DNA of 64,000 bases from Garcia nutans (Eukaryota > Streptophyta > Magnoliopsida > Malpighiales > Euphorbiaceae), in assembly GCA_947685225.1 (NCBI GenBank), contig CANTUV010000037.1, positions 24,695,001-24,759,000 on the forward strand, read 5' to 3'. The translations under genes were made by a program, and so were the position numbers. This document shows, in pieces, positions 11,088-23,040 of the stretch. The notes under the pieces were generated by a model. It was not told the origin of the DNA, did not search any database, and saw nothing but the letters and a program-made list of their open reading frames with translations. Numbering within the stretch: the first letter of the stretch is position 1; every line of letters begins with the position of its first letter.

Positions 11088-12479
11088 ATGGAGCCCGAAC
11101 AAATTCAAAGAATGGTGGATGAAGCCTTCAATGCCAAGATGGAAGAAATAAAAGAGGCCATGGCTGAGATCATAAAGAATCAACTAGCTACAATTTTAGG
11201 AAATAATGCCAAAGCGTCTGCTAGCTCCAAGAAGCCAAAAGACAAAGGTAAGGCTAAAATTGGTGAAGTAGCTTTTGATGATGATAAGGTGATCATTGAT
11301 GATGATGATTGGGCTAAATACTACCAAGATCCTCAAGACAAAAAGGAGCCGAAGGTTGTTGAGAAAGCAACTATTGAAAAGACCGAAGCTTCTGATGTTT
11401 AAATGATGATTGCTAATTTAGAAAAGAAATTTGAGAAGAAGTTGAAAACCGAAGAAATGTCCAAAGTTGACAAATTATTTTAGCTAGACGAAGCAGTTCC
11501 ATACAAATTTAAGATGCCATCTTTTGCGAAGTTTGATGGAATTGGAAATCCTCACCTTCATGTGAAGCAGTATATCATTGCTATGCAGTCTGCCCGAGCT
11601 ACTAAGGCTCAAACTCTAAGGTACTTTATGCTCTCATTGGATCTTGTTATCCAAAATTGGTTCAATACCTTAGATGATGGAACACAAAAGAGTTTGGATT
11701 TGCTATACAAGGCCTTCATCCAACAATATGGTTACAATGTCGAGATGGAAGTTACCTTAATGGAAGTGGAGTCCATTAGAAAAAGGCCAAATGAAAATTT
11801 TGTGGACTATGTGAAAAGATGGAGGAATAAGGCTGCTTTGCTCAAGAAGAGGATGAATGAATCTGATCAAATAAGAATGATCATGAGAGGCGTTCTGCCC
11901 AATCTCTGTGAAAGGATGTCTCACACCCTTATAAGGGACTTCAAAGATCTTCTCCAAGCTGGTCTACAAATTGAAGAGTGGGAAAGGGAGAAGAATCGCT
12001 TTTCAATAAAAAGGAATGAGAAAGGGAACTACCAGTCGGGCAATCAAAGCATGCAAAAAGAAGTTGATGTTAATGCCACTAGTCAATGAGGAATGAGGCA
12101 GTTTTCAGAATTAGGGAAGCCACTGTCTTGGGTTCTCAATAAGCTACAAAAGAAGGGATTGTTACAACCCTTGACTCCTCGTCCTTTGCCTAATCCTCTT
12201 CCACCTAACTTTGATACTAGTGCATTTTGCTAATTCCATCAAAGGCCTAGACACGAAACGGACAATTGCATGAAGTTGAGGCATGAGATCCAGAATTTAT
12301 TTGATAATGGCAAGTTACCGGAGCCAGACAAGCCCAATACCAAGAACAATCCTTTGCCTAAGTTTGGAAGAGTACCTCCATCGGCAACCTTCATGGTGGG
12401 AAAAGGATTGGAAGAAGATTTTTTTTTATCATCCTTTCAAGATGGAAATATTGAAGATGTGAAAGGAAAAGAAGCTTAA
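11088..12479 (+). pseudogene. gag of element B (four in-frame stops)
   Basis: One continuous frame of about 464 codons, opened by ATG at 11088, with no frameshift. Stops interrupt it at 11400 (TAA), 11481 (TAG), 12087 (TGA) and 12231 (TAA). The N-terminus is acidic with a helix-prone M-E-P-E-Q-I-Q-R-M-V start. The middle (11514-12089) is the retrotransposon gag core: PSFAKFDGIGNPHLHVKQY, then QNWFNTL and a long R/E-rich helix. The end carries the F-H-Q-R-P-R-H-E-T-D-N-C stretch, the zinc-binding-like part of Tat gag; the expected partner Cys precedes the TAA at 12231. All four stops could come from C-to-T changes, as expected in methylated DNA. The protein would form the particle and bind element RNA. 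Confidence 0.85.
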
Positions 12480-13060
12480 ACTCAATGAACTTTCCTTAGC
12501 TTGAATGTTGCTTTTCAATCTTACTTTCTTTAATATTTTGGAACTATTGTGCTTTTCAAACTTAAAGTTGCTTTAAATAAATTACTTTTATCAAAATTTT
12601 GTTAGTCTTTGTTCATTTTGATGTTCAACCAATGAGGAATCTAGCTTGATAATTCATGAATTAATATATTTATGCATCATGGCTCAAATGACTTTACTAG
12701 ATAAGGGAATTGCTCTATAGCATTGAGTTGTGTATGCTTACAGAGAGAGGGTTCCTGCATAATTACCTTTGTCTAAGTCCTAGTCAGTCTTAGAACATGC
12801 TTTGACAAACTTTAGAGGCGAAATTGAACTATGCTCATTTAAGGGAGAAATGATCTAGGCATTATTTGGATTAGCCAACAACTAGTATCCACCCTATTAA
12901 ATATCAATCCCTAGTTGTCCCGTTGAGCCTTCATAAAATTTTAGCTTTCTTTTCATTGGCTTACAAACCCCAATAACCTACCCTGAGCTGTTGTGATACT
13001 TTTGACAAGTCTGATGATCACTAAGATAAAGAGGTAAGAAGATCAAAGAAAGAATGAATA

Positions 13061-13276
13061 CCATGAAGGTATATGAAGTTCTGAAAACCATGAAGATAGT
13101 TGAAGTTCTCAAGACCATGTAGATAGTTGAAGTTCTCAAGACCATAAGGGTAGTTGATGTTTTCAAGACCATGAAGGTAGTTGAAGTTCTCAAGACCATG
13201 AAGATAGTTGAAGTTCTCAAGACCATAAGGGTAGTTGATGTTTCCAAGACCATAAGAGTAGTTGAAGTTCACCTAA
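13061..13276. repeat. 27-bp tandem repeat, eight units
   Basis: Eight units of 27 bp with consensus ccatgaagatagttgaag then ttctcaaga; variants alternate between ccatgaag and ccataagg. Because 27 is divisible by three, both strands give open repetitive frames (V-E-V-L-K-T type), but no start or neighbour suggests translation. Confidence 0.9.
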
Positions 13277-13409
13277 TATCTCTAATATATCAAGACAACA
13301 TCAGAGTAACAAATGATTTATCCCTATTAAAGGAGATTTATGTCACCCCACTCATCCATTATTGGAAGCCCAAGTTAGTACAAACAAGACAACTCTTTTA
13401 GAGCTAGAA

Positions 13410-13540
13410 CCAAAAAAAAAAAGAAAAAAAACAAACCAAACAAACAAAAAAAGAGAAGAAAAGAAAAAAGAAAAGAAAAAAGAAGAAGAAAAAAAAAGAA
13501 AAGAAGAAAAAGAGAAAGAAAATAAAAAAGGTAAAACCTA
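13410..13540. repeat. A/G-rich low-complexity tract
   Basis: Almost pure purine on the + strand (aaaag, aaaaag and gaagaag runs) with a few C. A similar, shorter A/G tract lies at 13730-13840. Confidence 0.85.
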
Positions 13541-15067
13541 AAAAGGTGGTTCAAAAATCCAATTGAGTTCTCTTTTACCTAAGACAACAAAAGGCTTCCA
13601 TTTGGTTTATAGGGACGATTTGACTTGAATTGGTCCAACCCAACTAAAGATTCGATCAAAATAAGGAGAAAGACCATTCAGTTCTTTATGGTTTTGTACT
13701 TGACAGTCCTACAAGGAAGAAGGACAAAATGATAAAATGCTCAAAGAAAGGGAAGAGTAAGGAAAATAAAGAGAAAGAAAAGGGAAGAGTAAGAAAAATA
13801 AAGAAAAGGGAGAAGAAGAAAAGAAACAAATTTGGGTACCAAACTTTTTGCAAGGGCAAAGACTGTCCTAATCAAGATCTAGATTAATGCCAAGAAGACA
13901 AAAAGAATTTAGAGTCTAGCAAGATTGCTCCCAACTGCCTAAAGTTCAAACAAGAAATTTGTAGTATGAAGGTTTGTCCATTGTGTCGCATCAGCTCCAA
14001 CCTACAAATGACCTTCATTTAACCCATGTCCCTTATAGACCCCATTTCCAGCCTATCAATGACCTATTGATCTTTCTTGGTAGTTAGAGTCTATTAGTGG
14101 AGATAGTTTGAATAAGCATGCATATGAGATAGATAATATTTAAACTCAATGAGACCTTTGGCCAAGTAATGTGTATGTGCCTATCTAAAGTGCAACAATT
14201 CTTGCTTAAATAGAAAAGATTCCCAAGTTTAGTACGGTAACTAGGGTTGTCATGTTATAGATATGTTAATTTGGAAAAATCAAGTCCTGAGGTACATTGA
14301 CATTGATTTGGCAAAGCCAAGATTTGATTTCAAAATAAAAATTCAAAATAAAAAATGTTTTTGTCATTCAAAGCCTTCAAGTTAAGAGAAGTATGTTGAA
14401 CCTCCAAAGGACATGTTGGACAAAGGAAATGATTATCGGCAATGTCATGAAGAAGCTATCAACTGACATGCTAAAACATAGTTCGAAATAGATGAATCCC
14501 TGACTCTACTGCTTGGGGCCTCCATTATTCATGTTTTCAATATCTCAAAGATAAAAGTCATAAATGGGAAGCATTCTTTTATTCTAGTGTAAGAAATGAA
14601 TGGGCATCTCAAAGGAGTCAATGAGAACACTTCTGCTGAACACCTCAATCTGTGGGTCAATGGAACGATTGTAAGTATCAATCATGCATATCATGCATAC
14701 ATGAGCATATCACATTGCATTTTCTTGTATTGCATTGTCTATTCTTTATCACAGTGAACAGCAAACACCCTGTGAAGTAAATAATCAAAAGAAGATATCA
14801 AATCAGGGGGCATAGAAGACCCATTGCTTGAGAAAGCTCCAGTAATTTTGCAAAGAGAAGAAATGCATGCTTGTGCGAAGAACTAGACAACAAAATACAA
14901 ACGTCAATCAAAGCTTGCATATCTTTGGGGGGCAAGGAGAAGATATGAGGGCCAACTAAAAATAGCTGAATTTTTACGAAAGGAAGAACAAAAGAATGCA
15001 ACAACAAGTTAAGCCAGAATCCTCAACTGATAAAAGGTCAATCAAATTGAATTCAATCTCGAGTCAA

Positions 15068-15545
15068 AGTATCCCAATCTAGTTTAGGATTGAGTATCCG
15101 AATCCAATTAGGATCGAGTATCCAAATCCGGTTTAGGATCGAGTATCCAAATCCAGTTAGGATCAAGTATCCGAATCCAATTTAGGATCGAGTATCCGAA
15201 TCAAATTTAGGATCGAGTATCCAAATCCAATTTAGGATATAGTATCCCAATCAAATTTAGGATCGAGTATCCCAATCCAATTTAGGATCGAGTATCCAAA
15301 TCCAGTTAGGATCGAGTATCCGAATCCAGTTTGGGATCGAGTATCCAAATCCAGTTACGATCGAGTATCCAAATCCAGTTTAGGATCGAGTATCAAAACC
15401 TAATTTAGGATCAAGTATCCAAATCCAGATAGGATTGAGTATCCAAATCTAGTTAGGATCGAGTATCCCAATCTAGTTTAGGATCAAGTATCCGAATCCA
15501 GTTAGGATCGAGTATCCAAGTCTAGTTTAGGATAGAGCATCCAAA
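15068..15545. repeat. 24-25 bp tandem repeat array
   Basis: About 20 units of the form gtatccaaatccagtt(t)aggatcga, alternating 24 and 25 bp by one T. It lies inside the element's 3' untranslated part. Confidence 0.92.
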
Positions 15546-16650
15546 TCTCTCGGGTCCGGAACCCAAATTTTCCTTAGGTCTAGAACCTAGAATCTTTTCT
15601 AAGTCCAGAACTTAGCTCGGGTCCAGAACCTAAATTTTCCTTAGGTCTAAAACCTAGAATCTCTTCTAAGTCCAGAACTTAGGTCGGGTCCAGAACCCAA
15701 ATTTTCCTTAGGTCTAGAACCTAGAATCTGTTCTAAGTCCAGAACTTCGCTCGGGTCCAGAACCCAAATTTTTCTTAGGTCCAGAACTTAGAATCTCTTT
15801 TAAGTCCAGAACTTAGCTCGGGTCCAGAATCTAAATTTTCCTTAGGTCCAGAACCTAGAATCTCTTCTATGTCCAGAACTTAGCTCGAGTCCAGAATCCA
15901 AATTTTCCTTAGGTCCAAAACCTAGAATCACTTCAGAACTTAGCTCGGGTCCAAAACCCAAAATACCCTTTGGTCCAGAACCTAGAATCTCTTCTAAGTC
16001 CAAAACTTAGCTCAGGTCTAGAACCCAAATTACCCTTAGGTCCAGAACCTAGAATCTCTTCTAAGTCCAGAACTTAGCTCGGGTCCAGAACCCAAATTAC
16101 CCTTAGGTCCAGAACCTAGAATCTCTTCTAAGTCCAGAACTTAGCTCGGATCCAGAACCCAAATTACCCTTAGGTACAGAATCTAGATTCTTTTAAGTCC
16201 AGAACTTAGCTCGGGTCCAGAACCCAAATTTTCCTTAGGTCTATAACCTAGAATCTTTTCTAAGTCCAGAACTTAGCTTGGGTCCAGAACCCAAATTTTC
16301 CTTAGGTCCAGAACCTAGAACCTCTTTTAAATCCAGAACTTAGCTCGGGTCCAGAACCCAAATTTTCCTTAGGTCCAGAACCTAGAATCTTTTCTAAGTC
16401 CAGAACTTAGCTTGGGTCCGGAACCAAAATTTTCCTTAGGTCTAGAACCTAGAATCTTTTCTAAGTCCAGAACTTAGCTCGGGTCCAGAAACCAAATTAT
16501 CATTAGGTCCAGAACCTAGAATCTTTTCTAAGTCTAGAACTTACGGGTCTAGAACCCAAATTTTTCTTAGGTCCAGAACCTAAAATTACGCTTAGGTCCA
16601 AAACCTAGAATCTTTCCTTGAGTCCAGAACTCGAAAAGGGTCTAGAACCC
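15546..16650. repeat. About 67-bp tandem repeat array with sub-repeats
   Basis: About 16 units of roughly 67 bp. Each is built from three diverged copies of a shorter unit holding gtccagaac(c/t)(c/t)a: gggtccagaaccc, aggtccagaacct and aagtccagaactt. The flanking trinucleotides differ but mirror each other across 'tccagaa' (ggg/ccc, agg/cct, aag/ctt), so each sub-unit is a small inverted repeat. Confidence 0.92.
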
Positions 16651-16722
16651 AAAACCTCAACCATCTCAAAAATTAAGTCTTATTGCTTTTCACTCTCTTT
16701 CACTAAAGTCTCAGATCATTCA

Positions 16723-16737
16723 AGTAGGGGGGCAAAC
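16723..16737 (+). promoter_or_regulatory. Polypurine tract of element B
   Basis: AGTAGGGGGGCAAAC directly abuts the 3' LTR start TGTAGACCC, the position and composition of a plus-strand primer. Confidence 0.8.
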
Positions 16738-19067
16738 TGTAGACCCTTAATTTTAACCCAGTCTGGTCCAATATATTTTAATTAGTCCAAAATAAATTTT
16801 GTGTTGTCCAATATATTTTAATTAGTCCAAAATAATTTTTGTTATCTTAATTAAATAATATTTGTTTTAGTATTTAATTTTTATAATTAATAAAAAATAA
16901 ACAAATAAACAAATAAACAAATAAATAGAAATAATAAAAAAATCGGCAACGAAAAATTTCGTCGCAGAAAAGAGTTGCGGCGAAATGGCCGCAGATTATT
17001 TCTGCGGGGGAAATGACTTGGCCATTTCGCTCGCAGGAAAAACCTACGAGCGAAATGGCTAGCAGGCCAATTCTCGCCCGTAGCCAGCTGCGGCAATTTT
17101 TTTTGCCAGCTCATTTTTTTCGCAGCAGTTTTTTTTTCCAGTTCAATTTTCTGCAGCAATTTTTTTCATCAGCAAATTTTTTCCGACGCAATTTTTTTTT
17201 GAAACCAAATAAATTTTGATTTTGATTTTCTTTTCTTAATCAATGTTAGATTCCATGAATAACTAAAATTAATCATAAAATTCTTCTATAAATAAGGACA
17301 ATAACAACACAAAAAGGGGATCAAATTTTAGGAGAAATTTGAGACCGAAATTGAGGAGGAAAACTTTGAAAAATAAATCAGATTTTAAGAATTCCTTCTG
17401 GCAGTAAAATCGATCAGATTTTTGAAAGACCAAACAAGCAATTCAATCCATCAAAGGCAGCAAAGCTTGTCTTTGCTCTTGTTAATCCAAGAAAATATTT
17501 TTGGTGGAACCAACAAACGGAGGTATGAATGTCTAACTTCATTCACAGTAGCTTAAATAATCCAATTGTCTGTTTTGATTCAAAAAACCCTAGAACTTTA
17601 GTTTACCTTTTCTAAAGCTTAAAAACCTTAATTCATTTATTTGTTTTCCAAAAATCTTAATATAGTTGTTTTTATTTCTTCAAAATCTCAAAGCCCTAAT
17701 TTGCTTTCCAATTTTTCAAAATCTTAAATTGAACCTGTTTCTTTTCAAAGCCCTAAATTGAATTTGTTTCTTTCCACAAATCCTAAAAAATATCTTTTTT
17801 GTTTCTATAAACCTTAAATCATTTTGTTTATTTTCATAAAGTTTCATAAAATTATCAATTGATTTTCAAATTCTAAAACCTAATGCATTCTCCGAAACCT
17901 TAATTCTAAAATTCTAAAACCCTAATTCAACTCCAAAACCCAAAATAGTAAACCCTAAACTAGATAACCTAAACCCTAATTTTTCTAAACCCTAATCCTT
18001 TAAACCTTAAAACTTTATAAACATAAATATTAAAATTCTAACACAGTCAGCCTAAAAACCATAATTCAGTAGCTAATAATCATAAATCCAATATTTTAAA
18101 GTGTTCAAACCCTAATTTCGTGATTTCACTCCTCAAACACTAATTTGGTTAATCAAATAATTTTATCAAATCTCTTAAATTACAAAACTTTAATCCATTT
18201 CAATTCCTTTAAAACTCACAGTAGCTTAAACTCATAAATTGCAAAACCCTAAACACATTAAATAAAGAATCTTAAATAGAAACAGTAGCCCTAATTTGAA
18301 TCTTTATTTGCTTTATTCAATTTTATATTTGATTATGCTTTGAATTATTTTATATGCTTTAATTTATTTAAGTTCAATGCTTGATTTATTTAATTTATCA
18401 TGGTTGGATGTTTACTTTCTATTGATGTTTAATATCTTTCGTGAATTATTTATTTTATGATGAATGGTTATTTACTTTTATCGATTTATTTAGATTTCCA
18501 AATATTGTAAGAGGTATGTTTCCACTTGGTGGATACCTCATTAGTTAAGTAACATGTAATTTAAATTGCTTTTCTATTTTAGAACCAATGTAAAGGACAT
18601 GTTTCTACCTTTCGGTGGGTGTCCTATTTAGGCATGGATTATGTAAGGGCATGTTTCCATCTTCGGATAGATGTCCATTTATTTATTTTTCTTGGACATT
18701 GTTTTGATTTTCAATATATAGATGCTTTATTTTAATTATTGTGTGTAATATGGATAATCTTGATATATTTAAGAATTTTATAATATTAAGACCTGTAAAG
18801 GAGGCCGGTTCCAATGAACCGGGCATTGTGGGGGTGCTAGGCCATTTCTCACCTTCCCCACACGTATCCAACTTTCCGAACCCATTAGGGAGTTGGGGAT
18901 TCCTTAGGAATCGAGTCATCCACCCCTTTCTTTTTTCCCAGCCCGTCCGGGTGGTGACTCCATTTTCTCCGAACTTAAGTCCGTGTTCTCTATGGCCCCG
19001 AGCCTAAACACTGCTGAAGTCGCAAGAACCATTCCATCAGGAGTGGGGGCGAAAATCCCCACTCACA
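16738..19067 (+). repeat. 3' LTR of element B
   Basis: Starts TGTAGACCC and ends CACTCACA, followed by GTGAT. TATA box at 17287. Stem-loops at 18511-18539 and 18594-18625 match the 5' LTR set. It carries a segment near 16995-17060 (gcgaaatgg, ggccatttcgc) that the 5' copy has in shorter form. Confidence 0.9.
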
Positions 19068-19072
19068 GTGAT
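19068..19072. repeat. Target-site duplication GTGAT (right)
   Basis: Second copy of the duplication that starts at 7633. Confidence 0.9.
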
Positions 19073-19827
19073 GTTGTCTTGATCAAGCTCTCCCAGAATT
19101 ACAATAGTGCAATTGTACTGGAGCCAACAAATGATGGTATTTTCTTAATCAATTCATTATAACATGCTTTTGATAGTTTTAGCATGGAACATGCATGATC
19201 TTTATTTAAAATTGAATCCAGCAGCCTATTAACATAACTTCTTCCAAATTGAATCCAGTAGTCACCATGCTAATGGCTTTGTTTACAGTTTTCATGATGT
19301 CACTTAATTTTTCTCAAATATTTTTAGCAATAGCTTGTTTTCCAACTTCAAAGCTTTGATCATTATTTTTTTTCAAAACCCTAATTTATAAATTTCTAAA
19401 CCCTAATTGCATGGTATGAGCCCTAAACCCTAATTAATTATATTTTCCAAAATCTTCATAGTAGCCTCATACCTAAAAAGTAATATTAATTTCTCTAAAC
19501 CCTAAAACCCTAGTTTTTGAATATAAACCCTAAAATTTTAGAAACCCTAAACCCTAATTGTATTTTCCTAAACGTTAATTCATAAAACCCTAGCTTGTAT
19601 ATTTAGTCTTTAATTGTTATTCGAATCATGCTTTACATATCGTATTCTTAGTTTATATCTTCATATCTTGATCTTTATTTGACTTATAATGAATGGTTTA
19701 CTTTCTTGATGAATGGTTTAATATCTTTTATTGGTTTACTTTATTTTTCATTATCTAAGGGGTATGTTTCCACCTTGTGGGTACCTTATTATTTTCATAT
19801 AATGAAAAATAATTTATTTTTCATTAT
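19073..19827 (+). mobile_element. Tat-type LTR, right part (subfamily C)
   Basis: Resumes the LTR interrupted at 7637. It has the same telomere-motif-rich character (aaaccctaa repeatedly, 19375-19590) and a stem-loop at 19757-19787 matching the first stem of the B set. It breaks off near 19815 without reaching an LTR end. The break lies beside a short repeat: ttatttttcattatc at 19741 and again at about 19814. Confidence 0.55.
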
Positions 19828-20309
19828 CCAAGAGAGAGTTTGAATTTTGGAGAATTTGTGTACTTTGTGAGTTTAGATGCTTAGATTTTGATAACAAAGA
19901 TGTAAATACTGATATTGGGGGGGGGGGGGTATTTATAGTGTTTAAGATAGGAACTAGCCATTTATGGCTATTGGAAACAAGATATGCATGTTTTGATTGA
20001 GTTCCAATGCCTAGAAAATTTTAAATTTAGAGTGAATGTACGGTCGGACTTTAATGAGTCCAATCGTGATATTTATAATAATTTAAAAATTTTGGTCACA
20101 CCTTGAAAGGTATGGTCGTACTTTTAAGAAAAATTTCGAAAATAAGAATTTTCAAATAGTGCAGTCGGACTTGGGATAGGTCTGATCGGGAAATCATAAA
20201 AAATGTAGAAAATTTGAGAAATCAGGTGCTTTTCATTTAAGTTACGAAGATTTGATCAAAAATAGATATCAAGGTAAGGATTTTGTAAAATCAAACTTGA
20301 TTTTAAGTT
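19828..20309 (-). mobile_element. Probable 3' UTR and 3' LTR remnant of old copia element
   Basis: Follows the copia pol end on the minus strand. The segment near 19920-19970 (atttatag...ctagccattt) resembles 34975-35020 in the other LTR of this element. It is too short for the full LTR (about 1.2 kb), so it is truncated on the left. A run of 13 G lies at 19917-19929. The exact LTR boundary is not visible. Confidence 0.45.
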
Positions 20310-21369
20310 CATGAAATTGTGCTTCCATCCATCATTCCTAAATGTTGTTTTATGAAATTCATTCTCTCTTCATTTAAGGGTTTAGTGAAAATGTCAACAA
20401 GTTGGTTTTGTGTATCAATAAAGTATAAGATAATGTTTTGGTTTTGGGCATTATCCCTAAGGAAATGGAGCCTAATGTCTATATGTTTTGACCTAGAATG
20501 TTGAATTGGGTTTTTTGGGAAGATTTATGGCACTAGTGTTATCACACATAATAGGAATATGATAAAAAAAATTTCTATAATAAAACAATTGTTGTTTCAT
20601 CCAAAGGACTTGAGTACAACAAAAATATGCAGCAACATATTCGACTTCGGCGGTAGATAAAGCAACCGATACTTATTTCTTGCTAAACAAAGAAACTAGA
20701 AATTCACTAAGAAAATGACAAGCCCCGGTTGTTCTTTTTCTATCTAAGAGACTACCGGCATAGTTCACATCTGAAAAACCTAAAATATCAAATGATGTGT
20801 TTCTAGGATACCAATGTCCTAAATGCAATGTGCCATTCAAGTGTTTCAAAATTATTTTAATTGCATTCAAATGTGATTCTTTGGAGCATGATTGAAATCT
20901 TGCACATAAGCATACACTATACATGATATCAGGTCTAGAAGTAGTTAAGTAAAGTAGGGATCCGATAATACCTCAATATTTTTTCTCATCTACTACTTTA
21001 CCATTTTCATCTTTGTCCAATTTCAAGGATGTACTCATGGGAGTCTTGCTAGCCTTGCAACCATCCATTCCAAATTTCTTGATGAGTTCCTTTGTGTATT
21101 TGGATTGGTTGATGAAGATCCCATCTTTGCATTGCTTGATTTGTAAACCAAGGAAGAATTTGAGTTCACCCATCATGCTCATTTAAAATTCCCTAGTCAT
21201 ACAAGAAGCAAATTCCTTGCACAAAGATTTATTAGTAGCCCCAAATATTATGTCATCAACAAAAATTTGTACAATCAAGATGTTATGCTTTTTCTTTTTA
21301 ACAAAGAGAGTTGAATCCACTTTGCCTTTTGAAAAACCATTTTCAAGCAAATATGCACTAAGTCAATCA
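20310..21369 (-). pseudogene. Old copia pol, C-terminal part: reverse transcriptase end and RNase H
   Basis: On the minus strand this encodes the end of a Ty1/copia reverse transcriptase (GELKFFLGLQIKQ then the KTPMSTSLKLDKDE stretch, 20973-21182). RNase H follows (CLCARFQS, SDVNYAGSLLDRKRTTGAC, 20673-20924), with a degraded YVAAYF/VLWMK-like end near 20600. It is interrupted by stops, for example between 20924 and 20973. The reading frame is cut at 21369 by element D and resumes at 31316. The motifs resemble Sirevirus-type copia; this assignment is from memory. Confidence 0.8.
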
Positions 21370-22255
21370 TGTAATATCCTCATATATGCTCTAGAAGTTT
21401 TGATTATGTTGTTGTTATTGTTGTTGTTGTTATATTGGATTGTATATATGTGTTAAATTGCAAGAGAAAAGATTTTTGGAAAGTGAATGCTTGTGTATAT
21501 GTGTTTTGGGGAAAAGAATTAGGGTTTATAGAGAATGGTATATGTTGTGTATATGATGATATATATAACATATAAATTGGTCAAATGAAGAGTCAATGGA
21601 AGATATATTTATTTGTGTTGAGTGTGTAATTACATATAAGGGCTTATATGAAACAAAAAGTTAGTTATATGATTGAGGGTATTTTGGTAATTGCTTGGAT
21701 AAGATCACTTGGTGGAGATTAAAAGCAAAATTTGACTTTGCTTCTTCATATTTTCTTCTTCTTTTCCATTGGGGCCGGCTCCTCCTTAGACAAAGGAAGC
21801 AAGAGGCAAAGAGAAGATCTTGTTGAGTGAAGCTCAAATTGAAGAAAGATTAAGTGATCAAGTTGGTGATTCAAGAAGTTTTGTAACTTTGGTAAGTTCT
21901 CTTGTGATTTTTGTGCTTATTTGAAATGATGTTTGAGTTTGATAGATTTTTAAGAGTGTGTTGGTTGATTTTGAGATGTGAGAAGTGTTTGAGTGAGTTG
22001 ATGATGGATTTTGAGTATGGATGGAAGAAAAGAGTAAATGGTTGGAAGAGATGATGTTGTATATGTGGTAAGGGTTTTGAGATGATTTTGTGTTTGGTGT
22101 TTGATGTGGGTTTTGGTAATTGCTTTGGGTGTGTTGCAAGTTTGAGATGAATTTTGAGTATGTTTTGTTAAGATTATTTGAAGAGGATGTTAATGTATAG
22201 AAGTGTGTTGTTGAGTGTATGGTTGTTTTTGATCGGAGTCTTGATTTGTGGCCGT

Positions 22256-22480
22256 ACACGCCCATGAGCACGTCCAGGGTTTTTAGGCGTGTCAATTGGG
22301 TTGGAGGCAGTAGGTTTGACACGACCAGTAGCACGCCCGTGTTATTGAGCGTGTCATAGCTACTGTAAGATTTGAGAATTTACACGCCCAGGAACACGCC
22401 CATGTTGTTGAGCGTGTAAATGTTTCTGTGTTGTGGAGTTAGGGCACGGCCATGAACACGCCCGTGTGGGTGAACGTGTC
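22256..22480. repeat. ACACG/CGTGT array in element D 5' LTR
   Basis: Four diverged units, each with ACACGCCC or ACACGACC and a later GCGTGT(C/A). ACACGCC...GGCGTGT at about 22256-22292 is a 7-bp perfect inverted repeat. The same array occurs in the 3' LTR (29666-29890) and at 60099-60323. Confidence 0.75.
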
Positions 22481-22982
22481 AGGGTTGAGGTTTGCCCTAA
22501 TTAATTCCTAATTGGATTATCTCGTGTATCCTTAAACAAGTATATGCTATTACTTTTGATTTAAGTCTTGAAGATAGTGATTGATCATTGATCTAAGAGG
22601 TTAAAGAATCTTGGACAAGGAAATGTTAGGAGTTGTATGAATTGTTAGTAAATAAGTACAAATCTTGTATTATTGCATTGTTGCATATGATAATAATGGC
22701 AATGTATATGATACTATGTGAACAATGTGATATTTCATGTATTGTGACTCATGTGATGAGTAATGTGTTTGGTTATGTTTATATCAATAATGCTATATGT
22801 ATAATGTGATGGAATAAAATGCCATTGTGATTGGCTATGGTAACTTATATGTGATATGAGGCCATTGTTATTGGCTATGATGAGAGTTGAGAATGGAAAT
22901 GATAATTAAATAATAAATGATTTGTGTGGCTAATGTGTTATTCCATTTTCAGAGTTTGTTGTTGGTGGCATGCCTAATAAGT

Positions 22983-23040
22983 GTAACAATCTCTTGAAGT
23001 TAGGTTGGATTGAATCCTTGAAGCCTAATTGAGATGTTAC
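22983..23040 (+). other. Stem-loop unit GTAACA...TGTTAC in A2 LTR
   Basis: GTAACAATCTC pairs with GAGATGTTAC (one bulged A). Inside are gaagttaggttgg/gaagccta repeats. It occupies the same place as the GTAACAG/CTGTTAC units of A1 LTRs. Confidence 0.55.

Larger units (their letters stand above)
12480..15067 (+). other. Non-coding region of element B after gag
   Basis: No pol motif and no frame above about 90 codons that is not repeat-derived. It contains a 27-bp tandem array (13061), purine-rich tracts (13400-13540 and 13730-13840) and otherwise ordinary AT-rich sequence. In an autonomous Tat/Ogre element the pol genes would lie here. Confidence 0.7.
7638..19067 (+). mobile_element. Full-length Tat-like retrotransposon with gag but no pol (element B)
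   Basis: An 11.4-kb element bounded by two LTRs and a perfect TSD, GTGAT. In order it holds the 5' LTR (7638-9910), the primer site (9912), a 1.2-kb leader, a gag frame with four stops (11088-12479), about 4.2 kb of non-coding sequence with three tandem arrays, a polypurine tract (16723) and the 3' LTR (16738-19067). No protease, reverse transcriptase, RNase H or integrase motif is visible on either strand. Primer site and gag type point to the Tat/Ogre group of Ty3/gypsy; this is inference from family knowledge. It could only have moved with enzymes supplied by another element. Confidence 0.88.

Noticed and set aside
12978..13272. Repetitive ORFs on both strands over the 27-bp repeat
   Set aside because: The open frame follows from a repeat length divisible by three; no start context, domain or neighbour supports a gene.
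15068..16650. Possible CRISPR-like repeat array
   Set aside because: Units are directly adjacent and diverged with no unique spacers, and the region is inside a plant retrotransposon.
19828..20309. Env-like gene downstream of the old copia pol, as some Sireviruses carry
   Set aside because: Fewer than 500 bp remain between pol and the truncated LTR, with no open frame or membrane segment.
21858..22334. Minus-strand ORF of 158 codons, repeated at 29268-29744 and, at 156 codons, at 59707-60177
   Set aside because: Ser/Thr/Asn/His-rich translation of LTR sequence. The two D copies agree because the LTRs are near-identical; the third copy is frame-shifted relative to them, so no protein is being conserved.
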